Below, one piece after another: positions 7,670 to 15,660 of a DNA stretch of 64,000 bases. How positions within the stretch are numbered: the stretch's first letter is position 1; every line of letters begins with the position of its first letter. Source of the DNA: CAZGOM01 sp964542875 (GTDB lineage Bacteria > Planctomycetota > Phycisphaerae > Phycisphaerales > Phycisphaeraceae). The stretch spans positions 11,283 through 75,282 of the forward strand of contig CAZIWA010000011.1 of assembly GCA_964542875.1 (NCBI GenBank). The letters are read 5' to 3'. The translations under genes were made by a program, and so were the position numbers. Below the pieces are notes generated by a model that saw only the letters and a program-made list of their open reading frames with translations, was not told the DNA's origin and searched no databases.

Positions 7670-8475
7670 ACAAACGCGATGATGAAGCGGTGCAGGCCTG
7701 CAAGTCCGTCATGGTGGAGGTGATGACCATTTTAGGTAAACATCGGGATCACCTGGTGATCATTGGCGGATGGGTGCCGGGGCTGCTGTTTGGCGAGGGA
7801 GACCATGTGGGGTCGATCGATGTAGATCTGGCCGTGAATTGGCGGAGCATGCCGGAATACGTGTATGAGACGATCAAAAATGAACTGGCCGGCCGGGAGT
7901 ACTATCGGGACGGGGCCGACCCGGCCAACAGGTTCCGGCGCAAGATTCAAATAAACGGACGAGAGATCGTCGTGAAGGTCGACATCATTACAGGCTTGGA
8001 GCCAGGACAAAAGAAACCATCACACCGAGTTGTCCATGGTTTGCCATTGTGGTGCGCATCAGGCGTGCGTGTGGCGCTTGAGCATTTTGTGGAGACGAAA
8101 ATCCAAGGCATGCTACCCAATGGTGCGGGGCACAATACCGTGACCGTGCGCGTTGCCAGTGCGGGGGCGCTGCTGGTGATGAAGGGGATGGCATTGGGAG
8201 AGCGGTACAAAGAAAAAGACGCCTACGACATTTACTATTGCTGCCGGCATCATCCTGAAGGCATCGAGGGGCTTGCCCGTGAACTGTCGGGCATGCTTGA
8301 TGACAGTGAGGTAAAAATTGCGCTGACGTGCATTAAAGAGAAGTTTGAACGGCTGGATTCCATTGGACCTGTGTGGGTCGCACAGATGATGCGCGAGAGC
8401 GGTGATGATTACGAACAGGTGCAGCAGGATGCATTCAGGCGTGTGAATGCATTGCTTGGGCTGCTGAAAACATAA
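7657..8475 (+). CDS. AbiEii-like nucleotidyltransferase toxin
   Basis: Nucleotidyltransferase-fold protein of 272 residues, predicted toxin of the type IV pair. Signature residues are IIGGW near 35-39 and the metal-binding pair Asp55-x-Asp57 in SIDVDLAV. A lysine-containing segment (KIQGML, KGMALGERYKEKDAYDIYY) corresponds to the conserved C-terminal part of the AbiEii family. The start at 7657 has AAGGAG about 10 nt upstream and overlaps the antitoxin stop, indicating translational coupling. Known AbiE-family toxins act on nucleotides or tRNA and can give phage resistance; the target here is unknown. Confidence 0.75.
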   Translation: MADMNKRDDEAVQACKSVMVEVMTILGKHRDHLVIIGGWVPGLLFGEGDHVGSIDVDLAVNWRSMPEYVYETIKNELAGREYYRDGADPANRFRRKIQINGREIVVKVDIITGLEPGQKKPSHRVVHGLPLWCASGVRVALEHFVETKIQGMLPNGAGHNTVTVRVASAGALLVMKGMALGERYKEKDAYDIYYCCRHHPEGIEGLARELSGMLDDSEVKIALTCIKEKFERLDSIGPVWVAQMMRESGDDYEQVQQDAFRRVNALLGLLKT

Positions 8476-8484
8476 GTGAAACAT

Positions 8485-9633
8485 ATGACCAAGCATTCTC
8501 GTTTGATTGTCGGGTGCATGACGGGGACCAGCCTGGATGGGATCGATGCCGCGCTGGTGGGGGTGATGGGGCGGGGGCTGGAGATGCATGCGAGGTTTTT
8601 GGGGATGGTGAGCCGGCCGCTGGGGCCGGTGGTGAAGGTGTTGCGTTCGATGGCTTCGGGGAATGCGCATCCGGCGATTGATTTTTTGAGTGCGGCGCGG
8701 GATCTGGGGAACGTGCATGCCGATGCCGTGCGGGACCTGCTGGCCCACACGGGGGCGGGGAAGGTGGATTTTGTGGTGGCGCATGGGCAGACGCTTTGGC
8801 ATGCCCCGGGGAACCGGGATGCGTATGGGCGGGGCCTGAGCTGCCAGCTTTTTGATCCGTGGCCGGTGGTGGCCCGGGTGGGCGTGCCGGTGTGCTATGA
8901 CTTGCGCCAGGCGGACCTGGCCGCAGGCGGGCAGGGGGCGCCGATTACGCCGATCGCGGATTTGATTCTCTATCGTGCACTGCCGCGGCCGAGCCTGGTG
9001 GTGAACCTGGGAGGCATCTGCAACGTGACGAGCCTTGCGGGGCATGAACCATCGGGTGTGAAGGGGGGAGACATCGGGCCGTGCAACATTCTGCTGGATG
9101 GGCTGGTGCAACGTCTGTTTCCCGGGATGCCGTATGACAAGGACGGGGAGATCGCACGAGCGGGCAAGGCCAGCGAAGCGTTTGTGAATGCGGTGTCTGA
9201 GAATGCGTTTTTCAAGCCGGCGGCGGCTGGACAAAAGCGATCCACCGGCCGGGAAGATTTTACGGATGCGTGGGTGGAGGGGTTGATCGGCCGGTTCACC
9301 AGTGAAGGAGTGACCCGGCAGGGGTTGGTGGCCTCGGGTGCGGAATTTGTGGCGAGGATGATCGTGGATTACGCCGCAAAGGACGGGGCCAGGACGGTGG
9401 TGCTGGCCGGGGGCGGTGCGAAAAATACGTACTTGGCCCAGCGCATCGCGGCGTTGGCCGGGGCAGGGGTGAAGACGCTGACCAGCGACGATGCGGGCAT
9501 TCCCGTGGAGGCGCGTGAGGCGGCGGGTTTCGCCGTTTTGGGGGCGCTGAGCCAGGATGGCGTGCCGATTACGCTGCCGCAGGTGACGGGGGCGGCTTCG
9601 CCGGGCGTGGCGGGGGTTTGGGCAGGGGTTTAA
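8485..9633 (+). CDS. anmK: Anhydro-N-acetylmuramic acid kinase AnmK
   Basis: Phosphorylates and opens 1,6-anhydro-MurNAc to MurNAc-6-phosphate during peptidoglycan recycling in the cytoplasm. Family motifs are GCMTGTSLDGID at the N-terminus, DFVVAHGQTLWH, GDIGPCNILLDGL (the catalytic Asp region), and LAGGGAKNTYL near the end. The length (382 residues) is normal. ATG 8485 was chosen; an in-frame GTG at 8476 directly abuts the toxin stop codon and is a possible alternative. The next gene, murQ, follows after 24 bp and performs the next pathway step, so the two form an operon. Confidence 0.92.
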   Translation: MTKHSRLIVGCMTGTSLDGIDAALVGVMGRGLEMHARFLGMVSRPLGPVVKVLRSMASGNAHPAIDFLSAARDLGNVHADAVRDLLAHTGAGKVDFVVAHGQTLWHAPGNRDAYGRGLSCQLFDPWPVVARVGVPVCYDLRQADLAAGGQGAPITPIADLILYRALPRPSLVVNLGGICNVTSLAGHEPSGVKGGDIGPCNILLDGLVQRLFPGMPYDKDGEIARAGKASEAFVNAVSENAFFKPAAAGQKRSTGREDFTDAWVEGLIGRFTSEGVTRQGLVASGAEFVARMIVDYAAKDGARTVVLAGGGAKNTYLAQRIAALAGAGVKTLTSDDAGIPVEAREAAGFAVLGALSQDGVPITLPQVTGAASPGVAGVWAGV

Positions 9634-9657
9634 GGGCCGATGTGATATTCTCAAGGG

Positions 9658-10590
9658 ATGGCTAAAGACACGCGATTAAAGCAGGATCGTGGGCATTTGC
9701 CCACGGAGACACGCAACCTGGCATCCACGAAGCTGGATGCGATGGACACGCAGGGGGTGCTGGCGCTGATCAACGAGCAGGATGCGCTGGTGCATCGCGC
9801 GGTGGGGGATGCGCTGCCGGCGCTGGTGAAGCTGGTGGACCGTGTGGTGGCGGGGTTTGAGCAGGGCGGGCGGCTGATTTACCTGGGGGCGGGGACCTCG
9901 GGCCGTTTGGGGGTGCTGGACGCGTCGGAATGCCCGCCTACGTTTTTCACGGACCCGGGCATGGTGGTGGGGATCATCGCGGGCGGAGATGGGGCGCTGA
10001 GGAAGGCTGTGGAAGGAGCAGAGGACGACCGGGCGGGAGCGGCGGCGGAGTTTGCCCACTTGCACCTGACCGGTGCGGATGTGGTGGTGGGGATCGCCGC
10101 GGGCGGGACGACACCGTACGTATGGGGCGCGCTGGCGATGGCGCGCAAAGCCGGCTGCGCGACAGGGCTGGTGACGTGCGTGCGGATGGCGGACATCAAG
10201 GAAGACCATGCGTTGGTGGACCACGCCGTTGAGTTATTGGTCGGACCGGAAGTGGTGACGGGCTCCACGCGCATGAAGGCGGGCAGCGCGACGAAGCTGG
10301 CGTTGAACATGATCACCACCGGGGCGATGGTGAAGATCGGCAAGACCTGGGGCAACCTGATGGTGGACCTGCGGGCCAGCAACGTGAAACTGGTGGATCG
10401 TGCGTGCAGGATCATTCAAGGCCAGACCAACGTGGACCGGGCGACCGCAGAGGAGCTTTTGACCCAGGCCGATGGCCGGGTGAAGGTGGCGCTGGTGATG
10501 GCGCTCAAGGGTGTGGACGTGCGCCAGGCGCGCGCGCTTCTGGATGCGCATGGCGGGCGTTTGGCGCAGGTGGTGGGGCCGGCGAAGTAG
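9658..10590 (+). CDS. murQ: N-acetylmuramic acid 6-phosphate etherase MurQ
   Basis: SIS-fold lyase that cleaves the lactyl ether of MurNAc-6-phosphate to GlcNAc-6-phosphate and D-lactate. Characteristic segments are LPTETRNLAS at the N-terminus, YLGAGTSGRLGVLDASECPPTF (catalytic Glu in SEC), GIAAGGTTPYV, and GSTRMKAGSATKLALNM. Its 310 residues are the usual length. It is encoded 24 bp after anmK; together they convert anhydro-MurNAc to GlcNAc-6-phosphate. A hairpin 50 bp downstream may end the transcript. Confidence 0.95.
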   Translation: MAKDTRLKQDRGHLPTETRNLASTKLDAMDTQGVLALINEQDALVHRAVGDALPALVKLVDRVVAGFEQGGRLIYLGAGTSGRLGVLDASECPPTFFTDPGMVVGIIAGGDGALRKAVEGAEDDRAGAAAEFAHLHLTGADVVVGIAAGGTTPYVWGALAMARKAGCATGLVTCVRMADIKEDHALVDHAVELLVGPEVVTGSTRMKAGSATKLALNMITTGAMVKIGKTWGNLMVDLRASNVKLVDRACRIIQGQTNVDRATAEELLTQADGRVKVALVMALKGVDVRQARALLDAHGGRLAQVVGPAK

Positions 10591-10639
10591 GAATGTATGA
10601 AGTTTGATGTTAGATGTGGCAGAGCGGATGGGGTAAATA

Positions 10640-10670
10640 ACAAACCCGCGCATTGGCGACGCGGGCTTGT
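10640..10670 (+). terminator. Possible terminator after murQ
   Basis: Stem ACAAACCCGCG / CGCGGGCTTGT with a 9-nt loop and one mismatch, 50 bp after the murQ stop. The T-run that follows is poor, so termination is uncertain. Confidence 0.35.
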
Positions 10671-10800
10671 CCTGACTGGAAACATCCAGCCTGTGAAAGT
10701 GGTTGTGGGTTCAAATGGAACGTCGGGGTTGCCGACGATGATTGACCTAAGCCCACCGGGATTCCGGGGAAGATTCAGAAACCAGCCCCAGGCACCCAGG

Positions 10801-10838
10801 AAGACATGCCCACGAGGACGAGAGCATGGCACGTGGGA
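10801..10838 (+). repeat. AAGACATGCCCACG dispersed repeat, copy 1
   Basis: AAGACATGCCCACGAGGACG followed by AGAGCATGGCACG. A second copy (AAGACATGCTCACG...GGACGAGAGCATGGCACG) lies at 56944-56978 in the same orientation. It is intergenic, just past the ankyrin gene stop. Confidence 0.7.
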
Positions 10839-10849
10839 CTTGCGTGTGA

Positions 10850-11584
10850 TTAGAGTGGTTTTGGGGGTTTCTCCAAGATGTCGAGCATTTTCTGGTTTCC
10901 CTGGGCTCGGGCGAGGGTGACGGCGGTGTTGCCGTCGGCGTCGGCGGCTTCCAGCCTGGCGCCTTTGGCGAGGAGGATTCTGGCGGCATCCTCACGGCCA
11001 AAGAGCGCGGCGAACATCAGGGGTGTCTGGCCGGAGCGGTTGGTGGTGTTGATGTCAGCGCCTTTGTCGATGAGCCGCTGGGTGATGTTGTTGAAGCCTT
11101 TGTAGACGGCGCCGGTGAGGGCGGTGAAGCCCATGTTGTTTTTGTGGTCCAGTTCGACGCCTTTTTGGTTGAGGATGAGGCCCACGGCTTCGTCGTGACC
11201 GTAGTAGGCGGCGAGGATGAGAAGGGTGTCGCCGCGGGCGTTTTTCTCATTGACGCTGAAGCCTGAGCTCAAGTAGGCAGTGAGGGTTTTGATGTCGCCT
11301 TCGCGGGCGGCCTCAAAAGCGATCTGGTGGAGTTTTTTTACGTCATCGGCGCTCAGGACGACGGGGGTTGTTTTTGGCGTTGCCTGAGTTTCCTGCGGCG
11401 CGGCAGCGGTCATCTCCATTGGGGTTTTAGTAAACCCAAAAGGGCAGGAGGTTGAGCCGCCTTGGCTTGTGGCCTGGCGATTGGCTTTGGCCTGGGTGAC
11501 GGCGTAACTGTGAGCGAGAGTCACGCCGGTGAGGGTGGCGGCGATGATCCCGGTGAGGGTGAGGATTCGTTGTTTTCGCGTCAT
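10850..11584 (-). CDS. ankB: Exported ankyrin-repeat protein paired with catalase (AnkB-like)
   Basis: A protein of 244 residues with an N-terminal signal peptide (about 1-25, ending in an A-H-S-Y-A region) and about four ankyrin repeats from residue 85 to 235. Recognisable repeat cores are NEKNARGDTLLILAAYYGH, DHKNNMGFTALTGAVYKG, NTTNRSGQTPLMFAALFG and EAADADGNTAVTLARAQG. It lies 132 bp downstream of the exported catalase on the same strand. In Pseudomonas aeruginosa katB is followed by ankB, whose exported ankyrin product is needed for full catalase activity. The same order suggests the same helper role; the symbol rests on this synteny. Confidence 0.8.
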   Translation of the reverse strand: MTRKQRILTLTGIIAATLTGVTLAHSYAVTQAKANRQATSQGGSTSCPFGFTKTPMEMTAAAPQETQATPKTTPVVLSADDVKKLHQIAFEAAREGDIKTLTAYLSSGFSVNEKNARGDTLLILAAYYGHDEAVGLILNQKGVELDHKNNMGFTALTGAVYKGFNNITQRLIDKGADINTTNRSGQTPLMFAALFGREDAARILLAKGARLEAADADGNTAVTLARAQGNQKMLDILEKPPKPL

Positions 11585-11716
11585 GGCGAGAGTCCCTTTG
11601 GTTAGCGGAGTTGATGGATCACCCGTGGTTTTCGTGAGTCTTGAAAGTCCAGCGGGACACTGGCGGGCAAGCCGGCCGGTGGCACCGCGGGTGATCAGGA
11701 GAGGGTGGAGGACGCG

Positions 11717-13264
11717 TTACTGTTTGATGAGGACGGTGACTTTGCCGAGGTCGACATTGAGCGCCTTGGCGAGGTTGGTGCCGTACTCGGGGTCTGCCTG
11801 GTAAAAGTGGGAGATCATTTTAAGTTTCACGCCATCGTTTTTGACCTGACCCAGGTCGCCGGCGAGGTTTTTGATGAGGTTTTCGCGCTGCTGCGGGGTG
11901 TAGGACCGGTAAAGCTCACCGGCTTGCTTGAAGTTGAGGGTTTTGGTGATGGACCGCTGCTCCACAGCGCCGGTGAGAGGCGCTTTGCTGTATTCGTACT
12001 GGGCGTTGTCGAGCCGACCGGTGGGCCCGGGGTTGGTGATGCTGGGCTCGTAGTTGATGTCGCTCTTGCGGCCTGAGGCGCTCATGAAGCCGTCCTGATT
12101 GTTTGAAACGACGGTGACGACGGGCTTGTTGACCGGGAGGGCGAGGTAGTTGACGCCCAGGCGGTAGCGCTGGGTGTCTGCGTAGCTGAAGAGCCTGCCC
12201 TGGAGGAGCCGGTCTTCGCTGGGCTCGATGCCGGGGACGACGATGCCGGGGTCGAACGCGGCCTGTTCGGTGAACTCAAAGAAATTGTCGGGGACTTTGT
12301 TCAAGGTCATTTTGCCGACGGCGATTTCGGGGATGCCATTCCAGGTTTTGGTGGCATCGAGGGGGTCGAAATCAAATTTGTCGAGGTCGGCGGGATCGAG
12401 CAACTGGACCTTCAACTCCCAGGCGGGGAAGTTGCCGGCGTTGATGTTGTTGTAGAGGTCCTGGGTGTGGTTGGAGTGATTTTTGGCGGTGGATTGTGCG
12501 GCCTCGTCGGCGGTGAAAGTTTTGTTGCCCTGGAGGGAAACCCAGTGGAACTTGACGTACTTCACCTGGCCCTTGGCATTGACCCACTTGAAGGCGTGGA
12601 CGCCAAAGCCGTCCATCTCGCGAAGGCTGGCAGGGGTGCCCATGTCGGAGTAGACGAACGTGAGCATCTGCGTGCTCTCGGGCTGATGAGAGAAGAAGTC
12701 GAAGAAGCGGTTGGGGTCCTGCTGGTTGGAGATGGGGGAGGGCTTGAGCGAGTGGACCATGTCGGGGAATTTCATGGCGTCGCGGATGAAGAAGACGGGA
12801 AGGTTGTTGCCGACGAGGTCCCAGTTGCCTTCCTGGGTGTAGAACTTGACGGCGAAGCCGCGTGGATCGCGGAGGTTTTCCGGCGAGCCGTTGGGGTGGA
12901 TGACGGTGGAGAAGCGGAGGAAGACCGGGGTTTTGCGATCCTTGGCGCCAAAGAGGTGGGCCTTGGTGAATTGGGATTGATCGCCGTAGGAGACGAATTC
13001 GCCGAAAGCGCCGACGCCGCGGGCGTGGACGACGCGTTCAGGGATGCGCTCGCGATCGAACCGGGAAAGTTTCTGGATGAGGTGGAAGTTGTCCAGGAGC
13101 ACGCTGCCGTTGGGGCCGGCTGTCCGGGAGTTTTGGTTGTTGCCGACAGGGGTGCCGGAGTCTTCGGTCATGGCGGCGGGTTTAGCGTCCTGCGCGTGCG
13201 CTGGGAGCACCGCTGCGAGGGCCGCAATAAGCATGGCACCAACAAGGGAATGAGAGTGTTTCAT
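11717..13264 (-). CDS. katB: Exported monofunctional heme catalase (KatB-like)
   Basis: Decomposes H2O2 to water and oxygen, here predicted outside the cytoplasm. The first 25 residues are a signal peptide (cleavage after AHA). Catalytic His is in ERVVHARGVGAFG, the conserved Asn in LVGNNLPVFFIRDAMKFPD, and the proximal heme Tyr in RLFSYADTQRYRLG. At 515 residues it fits the small-subunit catalases. The ATG start has AGAAAGG upstream. A matched OxyR box and a TTGGAC/TAATCT promoter lie upstream at 13359-13424. Peroxide induction is therefore predicted. The catalase call is certain; the KatB name is by synteny with the ankyrin gene. Confidence 0.95.
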   Translation of the reverse strand: MKHSHSLVGAMLIAALAAVLPAHAQDAKPAAMTEDSGTPVGNNQNSRTAGPNGSVLLDNFHLIQKLSRFDRERIPERVVHARGVGAFGEFVSYGDQSQFTKAHLFGAKDRKTPVFLRFSTVIHPNGSPENLRDPRGFAVKFYTQEGNWDLVGNNLPVFFIRDAMKFPDMVHSLKPSPISNQQDPNRFFDFFSHQPESTQMLTFVYSDMGTPASLREMDGFGVHAFKWVNAKGQVKYVKFHWVSLQGNKTFTADEAAQSTAKNHSNHTQDLYNNINAGNFPAWELKVQLLDPADLDKFDFDPLDATKTWNGIPEIAVGKMTLNKVPDNFFEFTEQAAFDPGIVVPGIEPSEDRLLQGRLFSYADTQRYRLGVNYLALPVNKPVVTVVSNNQDGFMSASGRKSDINYEPSITNPGPTGRLDNAQYEYSKAPLTGAVEQRSITKTLNFKQAGELYRSYTPQQRENLIKNLAGDLGQVKNDGVKLKMISHFYQADPEYGTNLAKALNVDLGKVTVLIKQ

Positions 13265-13358
13265 AGAGGCCTTTCTGAGGAGGGTGATGGTGGTGGGATG
13301 GCATCATGGCCGGCGGAACGACCGGCGCCTCAGACAACAGCGGAAGGCTATATATCTG

Positions 13359-13388
13359 AGATTAGAGTCGGGAGAGGTATAGGTCCAA
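13359..13388 (-). promoter_or_regulatory. Catalase promoter
   Basis: On the minus strand: TTGGAC (-35, 13383-13388), 18-nt spacer, TAATCT (-10, 13359-13364). The -35 directly abuts the OxyR box, as in class I OxyR activation. The thioredoxin promoter at 13890-13919 has the same geometry. Confidence 0.65.
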
Positions 13389-13424
13389 TATTTCTTGCAT
13401 ATGGGTTTCATAGGACGATCCTAT
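13388..13424. promoter_or_regulatory. OxyR binding site upstream of catalase
   Basis: Four quartets spaced by 7 nt: ATAT (13388), ATAT (13399), ATAG (13410), CTAT (13421). The known OxyR consensus is ATAG-N7-CTAT-N7-ATAG-N7-CTAT; the right half is perfect. The spacing and much of the spacer sequence are shared with the site at 13919-13955. Confidence 0.75.
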
Positions 13425-13440
13425 GGTTTGGCCCCATAAG

Positions 13441-13466
13441 AAGGCCCGGCGGTGAAGCCGGGCCTT
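13441..13466 (-). terminator. Terminator of the thioredoxin gene
   Basis: Perfect 10-bp stem AAGGCCCGGC / GCCGGGCCTT with a 6-nt loop, 48 bp past the thioredoxin stop and just before the catalase OxyR box. The minus-strand T-run is weak (CTTAT), so it may act mainly as an insulating hairpin. Confidence 0.65.
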
Positions 13467-13514
13467 TGGGCTTGCGTGCGGGGTGCGCACGCAATGGGAG
13501 GCTTACATGGGTGG

Positions 13515-13844
13515 TTAGAGGAGTGCGTCCAGGGCTTGGGCGTAGTCGCCCTTGGGGCGCAGGCCGGTAAGCGATTGCTGCACCTGGCCGTCTTTGAAGA
13601 TCAGGACGGTGGGAAGGCGGGTGATGTTGTATTTTTCGCCGATGGACTGCGCGGCTTCCACATCAAGCTTGCCGACGGTGGCTTTGCCGGCGTAGGCGTC
13701 TGCCAGCTCTTCTATTCTGGGGGCGAGCATCCGGCAGGGCTGGCACCAATCCGCGAAAACATCCACCAGCACGGGCTGGCTGCTGGCGAGGACCTGGTCT
13801 TGAAAGTTGGTTTCGGTGAGCTGGATGACGTTTGCGTTGGCCAT
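13515..13844 (-). CDS. trxA: Thioredoxin
   Basis: Small thiol-disulfide reductase of 109 residues. The active site is W-C-Q-P-C with Cys34 and Cys37; the canonical Gly between the cysteines' first and Pro positions is Gln here, a variation that can shift redox potential. The cis-proline is in RLPTVLIF. There is no signal peptide, so it is cytoplasmic. AAGGA lies 8 nt before the ATG. It is divergent from oxyR and shares an OxyR box with it, so it is a predicted peroxide-induced reductant that may also recycle OxyR or peroxidases. Confidence 0.93.
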   Translation of the reverse strand: MANANVIQLTETNFQDQVLASSQPVLVDVFADWCQPCRMLAPRIEELADAYAGKATVGKLDVEAAQSIGEKYNITRLPTVLIFKDGQVQQSLTGLRPKGDYAQALDALL

Positions 13845-13889
13845 GGGTTGCTTCCTTTATTTTCTGGCTTGCTGGTGATGACGAGCCAA

Positions 13890-13919
13890 ACAATAGAGGA
13901 CCGGGAGGTATAGATCCAA
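13890..13919 (-). promoter_or_regulatory. Thioredoxin promoter
   Basis: On the minus strand: TTGGAT (-35, 13914-13919), 18-nt spacer, TATTGT (-10, 13890-13895). The -35 touches the OxyR box exactly as in the catalase promoter. Confidence 0.65.
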
Positions 13920-13955
13920 TACTTCAAATGTATCGGTTTGATAGGATGTACCTAT
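13919..13955. promoter_or_regulatory. OxyR binding site between trxA and oxyR
   Basis: ATAC (13919), GTAT (13930), ATAG (13941), CTAT (13952), each separated by 7 nt, close to the OxyR consensus. The last quartet overlaps the oxyR start codon at 13954, so binding should also repress oxyR itself. Confidence 0.8.
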
Positions 13956-14832
13956 GGAGATTCAACAGATCCGATACTTCGTGAAACTGGCCGAACTGGG
14001 GAATTTCACCCGTGCCGCGGAGGCTTGTGGCGTCTCCCAGCCGTCATTGAGCCAGCAGGTTTCCAAGCTGGAATTGGAACTGGGGCAACCGCTGGTGGAA
14101 CGGCTTGGGCGGGGCACACGGCTGACGGGCGCGGGCGTGCGTTTCAAAGAGCGGGCCGACCAGATTCTGCGACTGGTGGACGACGCGGCGGCGAGCGTGA
14201 TCGATGAGCCCGACGCGGGGCACATCACGCTGGCGGGCATTCCCACGATTGCGCCGTTTTTTCTTCCCGCAGTGCTCGACAAGCTGGCCCGGACCTATCC
14301 CAAGGCGAAGATCACCATCCGCGAAGAGACGACACAGGAGACGCTGCACCTGCTGGCCGAAGGCGAGATCGACCTGGCTGTGCTGGCCATGCCCATCAAG
14401 CAGGAAAACCTGCACGTGGAGACGATCTTCACGGAGGAGCTGCAGGTGGTGATGGCCCCCTCGCATCCGCTTGCGCAAAAGCCGAAGGTGAGTTTTAAAG
14501 ACCTTACGGGAGAACCGTTTGTGCTTCTTCATGAGGCGCATTGTTTGACGGGCACGACATTGGCATTTTGCCAGCGTCATGCGTTCTCGCCTCTGGTGAC
14601 GGCGAGGATTCACCAGCTCACCATGGTGCAGGAACTGGTGCGGCTGGGGCATGGGATCTCGATGATCCCGGAGATGGCTGCACGCGCGGATTCATCGCCG
14701 GACCGGGTGTACCGGTCGCTGCAGGGGGACAAGCCGACACGGACAATTGCGCTGGCGTGGAACCGGATGCGGTTTCAGACCAAGCTTTTTGTGAATGTGG
14801 TGAACCACCTGCGGGCGGCAGCGCCGAAGTAA
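13954..14832 (+). CDS. oxyR: Peroxide-sensing LysR-family regulator OxyR
   Basis: LysR-type regulator of 292 residues. The HTH is at about 3-60 (FTRAAEACGVSQPSLSQQVSKLE). The effector domain carries Cys197 and Cys206 in HCLTGTTLAFC, the same eight-residue separation and context as the redox pair Cys199/Cys208 of E. coli OxyR. Its genomic neighbours (thioredoxin, catalase, ankyrin helper) and the two matched OxyR boxes agree with a peroxide regulator. Its start codon lies inside the OxyR box, implying autorepression. ATG 13954 fits the usual family N-terminus (MEIQQIRYF), although no good Shine-Dalgarno sequence precedes it; the mRNA may be leaderless or nearly so. Confidence 0.93.
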   Translation: MEIQQIRYFVKLAELGNFTRAAEACGVSQPSLSQQVSKLELELGQPLVERLGRGTRLTGAGVRFKERADQILRLVDDAAASVIDEPDAGHITLAGIPTIAPFFLPAVLDKLARTYPKAKITIREETTQETLHLLAEGEIDLAVLAMPIKQENLHVETIFTEELQVVMAPSHPLAQKPKVSFKDLTGEPFVLLHEAHCLTGTTLAFCQRHAFSPLVTARIHQLTMVQELVRLGHGISMIPEMAARADSSPDRVYRSLQGDKPTRTIALAWNRMRFQTKLFVNVVNHLRAAAPK

Positions 14833-14874
14833 TCGTCCCGAGTCCCAAGTCGTAAGAAGCAGAGTTAAAAAGCC

Positions 14875-15486
14875 TTAGCCGCGGGATTCCTGGGGCTGGC
14901 CGCGGATGACCAGGGGGACGGGGACGTCGTAAGCGCCGGAGGGGGGCTCCATGACCTGGGCGGGGGAAAGGTCGGGCACATCCAGTTCGCGCGTCATGGC
15001 GATTTCGTCACAGGCGTGGTTTTTGGGGCAGCGGACACACTCGCTCCAGACCTTATGGGGGAGACTCATGCGGTCGACCACGGTGAAGCCGCAGCGTTCG
15101 AAGAACTCACGCTCGTAGGTGAGGGTCATGAGTTTTTTGATGCCGAGTTCTTCGGCCTCATCAATGCAGGTGAGGACGAGGCGCTTGCCCAGGCCTTTGC
15201 CACGGAACTCCGGTGAGACGGCCAGGGCGTAAACCTCGGCGAGGTTCGCCCAGACGATGTTGAGCCCGCAGACGCCGACGACTTTGTCATCGACGAGGAC
15301 GACGTGGAAGTCGCGCACGTGTTCGTAGAGGTACGACGGGGAGCGGTGAAGCATGAGCCCGTATTCGGCGCAGTCGTTGATGATTTTTCCAAAGGCCGCG
15401 ACATCCTGGACGCCTGCGCGACGGATAAAGACCCGGTTGGGTTGACCGGAGAGGGAGACAAACGGGGTCTTTGCGGGCTGGTCCAT
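14875..15486 (-). CDS. GNAT-family N-acetyltransferase (ArgA-like, Cys-rich tail)
   Basis: Acyl-CoA-dependent acetyltransferase of 203 residues. The GNAT core is at about 20-140, with the acetyl-CoA loop in VSPEFRGKGLGKRLV. The following segment with HKVWSECVRCPKNHACDE is typical of the stand-alone N-acetylglutamate-synthase-like family, where the cysteines may bind metal. Substrate is therefore possibly glutamate (arginine biosynthesis), but this is inference. ATG 15486 was preferred over an in-frame TTG at 15504; neither has a clear Shine-Dalgarno sequence. The stop is 42 bp from the convergent oxyR end. Confidence 0.75.
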   Translation of the reverse strand: MDQPAKTPFVSLSGQPNRVFIRRAGVQDVAAFGKIINDCAEYGLMLHRSPSYLYEHVRDFHVVLVDDKVVGVCGLNIVWANLAEVYALAVSPEFRGKGLGKRLVLTCIDEAEELGIKKLMTLTYEREFFERCGFTVVDRMSLPHKVWSECVRCPKNHACDEIAMTRELDVPDLSPAQVMEPPSGAYDVPVPLVIRGQPQESRG

Positions 15487-15630
15487 CTTGCGTTTAGTTT
15501 CCAAGGACGGTGCGGTGACAAAAAAACGCGCCGTGGCGCGACTTACATCATTCTCCCCGATTGTTGCGCGATCTCAATGGGCTTGGAGGGGTGAAGTCTT
15601 GCAAAAGTGAGAAAGGTGGAGGGAAGAAGA

Positions 15631-15660
15631 GTCTGGGGTCTGGGGTCTGGTCAGAGGGAG
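15631..15660 (+). repeat. GGTCTGG/GGTCAGAGGG dispersed repeat, copy 1
   Basis: Two GGGGTCTGG-like units followed by GGTCTGGTCAGAGGGAG. Related copies are at 23642, 26885, 53688 and 63503, all in the same orientation. Read on the minus strand this copy contains the TGA stop codon of the CobA-HemD fusion (15651-15653). Confidence 0.85.

Noticed and set aside
8113..9654. 513-codon His/Arg/Pro-rich frame on the - strand
   Set aside because: Opposite anmK, which is clearly the real gene.
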